In this document: piece after piece, positions 56,498 through 64,000 of the stretch
How positions within the stretch are numbered: position 1 is the first letter of the stretch
Layout of the letters: each line of letters begins with the position of its first letter
Source of the DNA: Hyposmocoma kahamanoa
Taxonomy: Eukaryota; Arthropoda; Insecta; Lepidoptera; Cosmopterigidae
NCBI RefSeq assembly: GCF_003589595.1
Contig: NW_020653750.1
Location: forward strand, 1,652,451-1,716,450
Direction: 5' to 3'
DNA length: 64,000 nucleotides
Made by a program: the position numbers and the translations under genes
The notes under the pieces: model-generated
Databases searched by the model: none
What the model saw: the letters and a program-made list of their open reading frames with translations, nothing else
What the model was told of the DNA's origin: nothing

Positions 56498-56751
56498 GAA
56501 ATAAAACACAATGGGGGTATGAGAAACATATTACATATATATTAAATATACGTATATATATATTTTACATTTTCATTTAGATTTATTACAACAGTATTTA
56601 GGATGTTTAAATTTTATTACATCGGTATACGATTCGTCAGCGTTACGCGCGATATTCAGCATACTTTTTTTTTAACCGTAATTAATGGCATACGAATTGA
56701 TCACGAGTGCTAGTGTTTTGTTTTTGGAAATAATTATTTCACTAGTTGTCT
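56498..56751. other. Short AT-rich spacer
   Basis: Contains ATATATTAAATATACGTATA-type sequence; nothing else. Confidence 0.5.
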
Positions 56752-57030
56752 TTGCCGTGGTAGCCTAATGATTTGACCTATCACCCCTCAAGCAGAGAGT
56801 TGTAGGTTCGAATCCGGGCTTACATCTCCGAATTTTTCGGAATTTATGTGCGAAATTAAATTTGAAATTAACCAACAGCTTTTTGATGGAGGAAAACATC
56901 GTGAAGAAACCTACACACATCTGCAAAGCAATTTAATGATGTTTGTTAAGTTCGCGTGTGGGAACTACAGCCACACCGTCTCATTGTGGGAGGAGCCCTG
57001 TGTCCAGCCGTGGGACTGTTATATAAATGC
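56752..57030 (+). mobile_element. SINE S2, copy 2
   Basis: Head with GTGGTAGCCTAATGATTTGA (A box), CCCCTCAAGCAGAGAG and GGTTCGAATCCGGGC (B box, well preserved). Body with GGAATTTATGTGCGAAATTA and GGAAAACATCGTGAAGAAAC, end near CAGCCGTGGGACTGTTATAT. Longer than copy 1 at 12416-12668. Confidence 0.88.
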
Positions 57031-57766
57031 TAACTGTTGGCTCTCTATAATTTTCGCATTTTCATTGGTTATTATTGACTTTAAGTAATTAGTGATTATT
57101 ATCAAAAAATTAAATCTCATAGGGGGTGAAATAAGGGATGAAAGTTTGTATAGAGAACCTATAAAGCTGTGAAAATTGATAAAGTACAGTTGGCTACTCA
57201 AAATACTTATTCTACGTAGATGTAGTCACGGGCTCCTCGTACAATATAATTGCGTTAATTCATTTAGAGTGTTGCGCAACCGTTCTGATGAAATCTTCTC
57301 CGACCATTTCTTCAATAATAAATTCTGGGCTTATATTATTATGGAAGAAAGTTGTCGATTTGACCCTCATAACTCAAACATAATGATGTTATATTGTATT
57401 ATAGCCTTTATTACATCGTAAACGATACAATTAAAGTCATAATTTCTAATCGTTTTACAAGCGTCGATTAAATTTATTGAGACCAGTGCAACCGGCTCGG
57501 GCTTAGTGAAAGCCATAGAGAGCGAAAACCACAAAAATGCAACTCGGTGACTTTCCTACCTTTGAGATTATGGACACATGTGATAGACTGGTTTATGTAC
57601 TAGACTATTAAGTACAGGAAGCTACTTTCCTTTTGGTTTAATTTATGATATCATTTTATTAGATCCATAGACAATCAATACTGTAAATTGGAAATTTTTG
57701 TTCCGGTTACATTTATTTTGCACGTAGTAGTTAATAACTGCATTTATTCACATCAGTCGAATTGCT
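57031..57766. other. Intergenic, nothing recognised
   Basis: Short frames only. Confidence 0.5.
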
Positions 57767-57854
57767 GCCTCCGTGGCCGAATATGCTGGTCTGCTATGCA
57801 GAGGTCCCGGGTTCGATTCCCGGGCCGGGAGAAATATTTGTATTGCCTACATTT
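57767..57854 (+). mobile_element. SINE S1, copy 5 (head only)
   Basis: GCCTCCGTGGCCGAATATGC, perfect B box GGTTCGATTCCCGGGCC and the first body bases (GAGAAATATTTGTATTGCCT), then homology stops. The A-box region has lost a few bases. Confidence 0.85.
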
Positions 57855-58425
57855 AATAGTAGAGATCACATATTTTGCTTTCGGCAAGTCTATTCTATGT
57901 ATTCAAATTACGTTTATCTTAACTATCGTATTTAACAGAGGATTAAACTTTGAGTGCATTGTGTAAGACGTAATTTTAAATTATCATACGGTACTTCGGG
58001 AAAGAAATGACACAGCTTTAACTACAAAGAAAAGAAATGAAAAAGAAAAAATATTTTTATATTTATGAATCTGTTACATACGTATAATAACAAAATTTTG
58101 AGTAGGCTGATCGAAAAGTCGTGAAAATTGAGTCCACTTGACAATAAATGTGATTAAAATGGTCTTTTGCCGTTTCTTCCTAGAAGAATCGATTATAATT
58201 TGTAATTGTGGTGCAATTGTCTGATTGTTGCTCCTTCAATATTGATAATGAATAAGACATGTTTCTGGTATCCAACCAGATGCTTTCTTAATATTTCAGT
58301 TGAGACAGTACTTATATATCAAACAACCTTTGCATTACACGTTGTTGCTCAGGGGGCCTATCATAACCTTTCCACAAAACATTCTTATTTCAATCACAGA
58401 AGCACAAAGTAAGATAATATTAATA
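57855..58425. other. Intergenic, nothing firm
   Basis: GGCTGATCGAAAAGTCGTGA at about 58107 resembles a mariner-type end, but no partner is seen. Confidence 0.4.
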
Positions 58426-58595
58426 ATAATATTACTAATATTCGTACTATGACAAACCTGTCAACCATGTAATGTATTATTGCTAAAGTAATTAAAAAGA
58501 AATAGGAAAGAAATAACTCTATATGAACTATATAATGCCATCTCTTTTTTTTTTGATGTTCCGAATCTTCTTATAATCGTAGTTATTTATTAATT
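58426..58595 (-). repeat. Dispersed repeat family 3, fragment b
   Basis: Reverse complement of 40540-40735: AATATTCGTACTATGACAAA, CTGTCAACC, TGAACTATATAATGCCATCT, GATGTTCCGAATCTTC. Confidence 0.8.
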
Positions 58596-59261
58596 TTATT
58601 GTTTTAACAAAAAAGTATACATAAATAATGTAAAACACCGTTAAATCCTACTTGGGTTTGTCTCGATGCCATTCATTCCTTCTGCTACGAAGGAAGTAAT
58701 AGAAAATATAAAACAAATAGTATAATGTTTAAGTACTTAATGTAATACACATTCAGAGAATTTTAACTGTTGAAAAAATCTATTCAATTCAAACTACGTT
58801 GTTTTTAATTATTTTTCCGCATTTTCATGTAAAAAAAATAAAACTAGCTGAGTCTTGATATAGTCTATTGTCTAGTGTCAATTGTTAGCCAAGGTGTCGC
58901 CAAGGAGCATATAGATGTCGCTGTCATAATTTTATGAAATAACCATCGTGTATTTTTATTTAACGAGAAATGATTTCCTATGTAGTATTAAATGAAAAAA
59001 TAAACATAATAATGAAGAAATTTATGTAAATAAATAAGTTCCACTTAACTTTTAATCATTACTAATCAATATTTAGACAATAAATTCGAAAGTAATACTG
59101 TCTCCACTGCGTCCGAGTAACTATTTTAAGATTGCTAAATTTGACATAAGAACAATATTGCTTTAATGTTAAAGTCGCGTCATAGTACGAACTGAGTGAA
59201 TGAATAGTCATAAAGCTGCCAATAAAACATCATAATTTTAACATTATAATAAGCTTACTTT
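58596..59261. other. Intergenic, nothing recognised
   Basis: AT-rich, no frame of note. Confidence 0.5.
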
Positions 59262-59320
59262 AAGCGCGTCATGGTACGAACGTAATATTGTTTTAAGAGG
59301 TTGTGGTAGGCCCCCAGGTA
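59262..59320 (+). repeat. Dispersed repeat family 3, fragment c
   Basis: TCATGGTACGAACGTAATAT and GGTAGGCCCCCAG match the 40700-40775 part of the long copy. Confidence 0.65.
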
Positions 59321-59791
59321 ATTAAATTTTTTTTATTGACAAAATATAATTAGTGATGGACAAAAATGCTTGTACATTTTAGTCGTTTCAATGTTGCACT
59401 TATTTAAAAAGCGTGCATATAAAAGGAATTTTCACTTAAACGCTTTTTAGTTTGAAACTTACAAAATCGTTTATAAAAACTTTGTTTCGATAGTGAAAAG
59501 CGAGAGTAGTTTATTTGTAAAACACGAATTTTATTTTTATTTATAACATCATTATTTACATTGACAAATTAATTTTTTTAGGAAACACAGATGGCGGGAC
59601 TTGACACTTAGGTACTTTGTAAAAAATAAAATTGTTTAGTATTGAACTGAGCAACGCTTACAAGTTAAAAATATGAGCGTGTTTTTTAAAGTGTTTATAG
59701 TTTAAACGCCCACCTCTAAATGCCAGATAATCACACCAAATGCTTGGTCGCAAACTAGGGATTTCCCTGTATTATGAGTACCAGAACCAAT
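59321..59791. other. Spacer, possible old hAT relic
   Basis: AGTGATGGACAAAAATGCTT at 59352 and, inverted, AGGTGGGCGTTTAAAC near 59718 have the flavour of hAT ends, but no target duplication is visible. Left unassigned. Confidence 0.3.
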
Positions 59792-59882
59792 TTAGAAAAG
59801 TTCGTTTCCTAAATTTGTCCTACCGGGACCCGAAGCCGGGCTCATCCAGTGCCCACAAACCGTTGGCCCACCAAGGTCGTCG
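59792..59882 (-). mobile_element. tRNA-like SINE family S3, copy 2
   Basis: Minus strand: GACGACCTTGGTGGGCCAAC then GGTTTGTGGGCACTGGATGA, GGGTCCCGGTAGGACAAATT. Counterpart of 51036-51130. Confidence 0.65.
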
Positions 59883-60252
59883 AATGTAATTGTGATCAAG
59901 ATTTATTTTTCTTTAATATTTGTTTATTATTTATATGTTACTTATATTGTAATAATATCACTTAACAAGAAATATAAGACGTAAATACGTTATGGACTTT
60001 AAACTTGACGTATAATCCCCCATCAAATCAGAATAGGCAATATATTTACCGATGCTGCAAGGAAATAATACACATGGAGTGAAAAATAGATTAATTTATA
60101 TTGTATAGTATTTTATGAGTTTCTTACATGCAAATACCTTACTACTATTTAGTGTAGTAAGAAAATGAGTAAAAAGAAAAGTTTTGAAATTCGAAGTAGA
60201 AATATAACTATATGGGGCGTGACTTAATAATCAATCGGAAAAAATCTAAAAA
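59883..60252. other. AT-rich spacer
   Basis: No feature seen. Confidence 0.5.
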
Positions 60253-60715
60253 AAACGCGTCTAGCTTTGCACAGAGAAGTGCTGGTTCCTACACTTACGT
60301 ATGGTTGTGAACGTTGTGTTTGGCAGGAGAAGGACGAAAGTAGAATTAATGCAATGGAAATAAGAGCTTTGAGAAGTATGACTGGAGTGACTCTGATGGA
60401 CATATTGAAGAATAGTATGAAAAGAGAGATTTGTGGCGTGGAAGAAGATGTAGTGACAAAGATAGAGCTTAGATGTTTTGGACATGTAGAGAGAAATAAT
60501 GGAAAATGATTGACAAAACAGATTTACAAGTCGAGAGTGAGCGGGTAGGTTGGTAAGAGTCAATCAACCAAAGCAAATTTACCACGACCAAATAAGGACG
60601 TCCAAAAGAAAGGTCAGATCAAGAGTACCTTTATGTTGTCGATGAGGCAGAAGAGTCTCAGGATCGCAGCAGAGTGTCTGACTACCTCGATGGGAAAAGG
60701 GCGTGAAGTATATGT
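60253..60715 (+). pseudogene. Non-LTR RT C-terminal remnant
   Basis: The frame 60267-60509 reads HREVLVPTLTYGCERCVWQE, RINAMEIRALRSMTGVTLMD, EEDVVTKIELRCFGHVERNN. After a stop the tail (LTKQIYKSRVSG, KKGQIKS, DEAEESQDRSR, DGKRA) continues in shifted frames. This is the region following the thumb in a LINE reverse transcriptase. Same family as 24961-25245 on the other strand. All catalytic motifs are absent. Confidence 0.75.
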
Positions 60716-60764
60716 ATGCATGTCGCACATGATACACAAATCACGTAAATTTGTTTTTTCAGAA

Positions 60765-61077
60765 AATAATCTCAGTACAAAGCACTAAAAAACCGACCTC
60801 AAATGTTCGTGGAATTAAATCTATTTGCCAAGTTTTATTGAAATCCGTTACCGGAAAGTGCGCGAATTCAACCCCCAGTTTGGCCACACTTAGAGGTGGA
60901 ATATTTGTGCAAATTGAAGTGGTACCACTATTAAGGTACCCATTTTCTAACAAAATAAGAATCATCTAAGTCGGTTGACAAATTTCCGGAATTAATGCGT
61001 GACACATATACTACAAAAGAAAAGAAAAAAAACGTAACGTACAATTGAGAACCTCCTCCTTTTCTTGAAGTCGGTTA
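60765..61077 (-). repeat. Dispersed repeat family 2, copy 3
   Basis: Runs on the minus strand from AACCGACTTCAAGAAAAGGA (61077 side) to CTCAGTACAAAGCAC near 60770. Closest to 50474-50765. Confidence 0.88.
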
Positions 61078-61120
61078 TAAATAGTTTCATTTCCAATATT
61101 TAACAATCACGTAAGAAATA

Positions 61121-62656
61121 CACACATCAAAACTGTCTAGGGATCAAGTACGTTTAAGAGTATTGCTGCAATTAGGGTTAATTATATTAACTTTTTTGTA
61201 TCGCTATTGATACTTTTTAGTGAGTTTTAACATTTAAATAAGGAATATTGTTTAAAATTCGATAATAAGAAGAAAATCGATTGTCAATGTGGTTTTGTAT
61301 AAAAATGAGTTATAGCGTTTTGACAAAATCATTACAATATCTGCATCGGAACCGAAACAATTTACATTATTATGGAGAGACGACATCATTTAACCCGAGA
61401 AGTGATGATGCGAGCCGTCGGAATGTGGGAAGCTGGTTCCAGGCAACGTGCTGTGGCTTTCACTCTTAACACTACACAGAGCGTCATAAGTCGCCTCTGG
61501 TCGCGCTATCGCATGACGGGCAGCGTGGCCGAGCGACATGGAGGACGATCTCGCATCACGACTCGCAGACAGGACCGGTATATCCAAAATACTGCTCGAC
61601 GGAATCGTACCATGACCGCCATGATGTTGGTTACGAGGCTCCACAGCTCCTCAGGCTTGCTAATAAGCGATCAAACAATCCGAAATCGTTTACGTGAAGT
61701 GGGTCTGCGATCCCGAAGGCCGCTCAGAGTTCCACCTATTGCACCCTGCAATCGTTTACGATGGGCTCGCGAACACAGAAACTGGGAGGAAGAAGACTGG
61801 CGCTATGTGTGATTTTCGGATGAATCCCGCTTCGGTATGAGACCGGATACAAGACGTACTCGAGTTTGGAGAACATCTGGACGTCATGAACGTTTGAGAT
61901 ATTGTCAGGAAGTTCATCCATATGGTGGGGGAACAATAATGATATGGGCCGGTATTTGGATCGGCGGAAGAACCGATCTCATTTGGATCAGGGGTAACCT
62001 CAATGCTCAAGTTTACGCAGAGAGGATTGTTTCAGATGTCATCATCCCTTTGCGAGGCCAGTTGGGTGATTCATTTCAACTAATGCATGACAACGCACGG
62101 CCACACACGGCTAGAGTCGTAACACGCATTCTTGCCGAAGCTCGTATCAACGTTCTGCCGTGGCCTGCTCAATCGCCAGACCTCAATCCAATTGAGCACG
62201 CATGGGATATGCTTCAAAGAAGAGCTGTGCCGAGTATGCATACCGTACATACTCTACAACAATATTTTGACTTGTTACAAAACACATGGGCGGCCATTCC
62301 TCAAAGTGATTTTGATGAACTCATCTTAAGCATGCCAAATCGCTGTAATTGTGTGATTCGTGTTAATGGTGGAAATACAGATTATTAATTTTCTTATCTT
62401 TACAATAAAAATGAGCAAAATCATCATTTTCGCCATTTTTTTGTCATTTAATTGACGCCGTTAATTTGAGTTTTTTCCCACAATTTGCAAAAACATCAAT
62501 TTTAGTTTATTTTAATTAAATATAGGGGTAAGCGGTTAAATAAAACATAAGCATTAAAGTAAGAAGTCGTCCTGGAAGACTGGATTTGGTAAATATTGCT
62601 TAAATAATTTTTATTTCAAAAATATTCACTTGATCCCTAGACACTTTTGATGTGTG
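61121..62656 (+). mobile_element. Tc1-like element, family A, copy 2 (1536 bp, complete ends)
   Basis: Terminal repeats of about 29 bp: left CACACATCAAAACTGTCTAG then GGATCAAGT, right complement CACACATCAAAAGTGTCTAG then GGATCAAGT. TA on both sides (61119-61120, 62657-62658). It carries one near-intact transposase gene and lies in inverted orientation to copy 1 at the left edge of the window. Confidence 0.96.
61372..62388 (+). pseudogene. Tc1-like transposase, family A, one nonsense codon
   Basis: ATG 61372 to TAA 62386-62388, a single frame broken only by TGA at 61810-61812. Helix-turn-helix at residues about 5-65, GGRSRITTRR linker, second DNA-binding segment near residues 105-125. Catalytic residues: Asp in FSDESRF (codon 150), Asp in LMHDNARPHTA (240), Glu in SPDLNPIEHAWD (275), with 34 residues between the last two (DD34E). 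The TGA falls three codons before the first Asp. Copy 1 reads Cys at this codon. Copy 2 also lacks nine bases (RTR) kept by copy 1 between residues 130 and 135. Readthrough or reinitiation could give only partial proteins, so this copy is probably not autonomous. Confidence 0.95.
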
Positions 62657-62658
62657 TA

Positions 62659-63311
62659 CATGTATAACAAGGACTATTTTGTTTTGATATTTAGAGGGAG
62701 ATCTAATCCACTCCATTATATTACTAGAATTCTCTGCCTGTTTCAGTCACTGATAACAAACCGTAAGTCATATATATAATTACTTTTGCAAATGCAATTA
62801 GGCACCAATGTGTTGAAGTTCTCGATAGCGCCATTTGACTATTATGATTGATTATATAGAATTTATGATTATAAATTACTATCGCTCAGTTGTTCTGTTT
62901 ACATAATCTTCAGATTAAAAACCGGTTTGTTCATACGATTTCTGAATGAAATTACTAGTCGTTTTCTAACTAATCTGTATAGTAAGATGCTTCTTACGAA
63001 AAGGAGCCGAAAGATAACTTGAAGCTGTACTCGGACTGATCGTGATAGATAAGCTCTAATGACTGGGTGCAAGAGCCGATGGTAATCCTTAGTTTCTTAA
63101 GAGTTCACTGACTTGGTTAATTGAGCCCTCAAATGTTGTCTAACCGTATTTTTCCTTATTCGTCAGTTTTAAAAGATGATTATAAGCTGTGTTTATTTAA
63201 ATATCATTTTGCTTGAGGTATTCCGTGTCTTCTTTTCCTTAAAAAAATTGTTTCAATTAAGATACTACAAATACCTGCCTACTCATATCAAATTAAAATT
63301 TAAAAAACTGT
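62659..63311. other. Intergenic, nothing recognised
   Basis: AT-rich, short frames only. Confidence 0.5.
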
Positions 63312-63319
63312 ACGGTACG

Positions 63320-63544
63320 CATTGACTTACAATTAGATGGACGTCGGGTCCGCGCTAAAAAGTGTCACTTGTAAGGCGCTAAAATCGTATACAGAGCGCC
63401 AAACTCCGCTTTAGTCTTCATTTGTTCGACTGACAGCGCGATACTGTGATGACATTACAATTTAAATTTCGAATAGGTTGACTTGGGACATTTTTTTCGT
63501 GGTTTTTGTATTAGACCCGTCGTCCATTTATTTGTAAGTCAATG
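63320..63544. mobile_element. hAT-type MITE, copy 2 (225 bp)
   Basis: Homologous to 2085-2369 in the same orientation, with about 60 bp missing from the interior. Perfect 8-bp target duplication ACGGTACG at 63312-63319 and 63545-63552. Ends CATTGACTTACAA as in copy 1. Confidence 0.94.
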
Positions 63545-63688
63545 ACGGTACGCCAAAAAGTCAATAAAGGCACCATTTGTAAATTCTTCGAGACCAATTT
63601 TCTACTATAAGTAGTCGAAGAGTCAGGCAGTCTGCAGACGGTCCTGGTTGCAGCATCCGATCAAGGTTAAGGTCCATTTTATTGTAAT

Positions 63689-64000
63689 TTTTTTTATGAT
63701 ACCAATAGGGGTAGCACGAGAATAACAGTATCTCGCGCTTTATGCCGTCCTGTGGTGCTAGCCCTACAAATGACATGACGGACAAGTCGTACGTTTGGTG
63801 GTGATAGCGACACGACTGTCCATAGGAGTTGCAGTGCCACTCAGAGCTTTAAATCACAAAGATCTGAGGGACACTGTCACTGCGCCTGTCACCCTGAGAC
63901 ATAGTTGACAAGTCCCATGTCCCTGTAATTTTATCAGCACCCTTACCCTTCAAAACCGAAACGCAGTAATGCTGACATTACCACTTAACGGCAGAATTGG
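63689..64000 (-). mobile_element. Repeat T, copy 5 (interrupted, runs off window)
   Basis: Minus orientation; the T-rich end is at 63689, then the MITE at 63708-63764, then GACGGACAAGTCGTACG, GATCTGAGGGACACTGTCAC, CAGCACCCTTACCCTTCAAA and TAATGCTGACATTACC to the window end. The 5-prime end is outside. Confidence 0.85.
63708..63764. mobile_element. 57-bp MITE, family M1, copy 2
   Basis: TA on both sides (63706-63707, 63765-63766). Ends GGGGTAGCAC and the complement of GGGCTAGCAC. The middle GAGAATAACAGTATCTCGCG is the inverted core of the 52886-53005 copy. Much shorter than copy 1, and nested in repeat T. Confidence 0.82.

Noticed and set aside
59352..59725. Possible hAT element with AGTGATGG and AGGTGGGCG ends
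   Set aside because: Ends match poorly and no 8-bp duplication was found.

Overview
This 64 kb window is eukaryotic, AT-rich and dominated by transposable elements. The repeat types point to an insect, most likely a moth or butterfly. The basis is tRNA-headed SINEs, CR1-group, R1-group, RTE-group and Jockey-like LINE remnants, Tc1/mariner, hAT and Harbinger pieces, and a dispersed '3-prime tail' repeat of a kind I associate with lepidopteran genomes. There are three assembly gaps (19158-19557, 31472-31871, 47097-47106). No complete host gene is convincing. Two short stretches (43604-44012 and 48651-48764) look like possible host exons, but I cannot name them.

Layout. 1-10 kb: the 5-prime half of a Tc1-like element (minus, still open where the window cuts it), a hAT-type MITE with a perfect 8-bp target duplication, a decayed RTE LINE, a complete but broken second Tc1-like element (5280-6829), a long-inverted-repeat element (7212-7998), a 5-prime-truncated LINE (minus) and a Harbinger-like open frame. 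10-26.6 kb: dispersed repeats, a terminal-inverted-repeat element with a SINE inside it, a 441-bp transposon inside another repeat, a mariner remnant, SINEs, and MITEs derived from both Tc1-like families. 27.4-39.4 kb is a LINE graveyard: a Jockey/CR1-like LINE split by a 619-bp structured insertion of unknown type, a CR1-type element (minus) split by a younger CR1-type copy (plus), its upstream tandem monomers, an R1-group element with a tiny inverted sister copy, and an RT tail. 39-60 kb is mostly unremarkable AT-rich sequence with scattered SINEs and MITEs, a 94-bp duplicated block and the two possible exons. 60-64 kb: an RT tail, a near-complete Tc1-like element in inverted orientation to the copy at the left edge, a second hAT MITE, and a tail repeat with a 57-bp MITE inside it.

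How the parts relate. The Tc1-like family is present as two autonomous-size copies plus a 228-bp MITE with the same termini. The left-edge copy keeps an intact frame where the right copy has a TGA, so it could be a source of transposase for the others. The second Tc1-like family also has a short deletion derivative. Four insertions can be resolved into an order of events from target duplications or a restored reading frame: 33187-35322 in a CR1 ORF1, 28318-28936 in an RT gene, 15999-16439 in a tail repeat, and 63708-63764 in another tail repeat.
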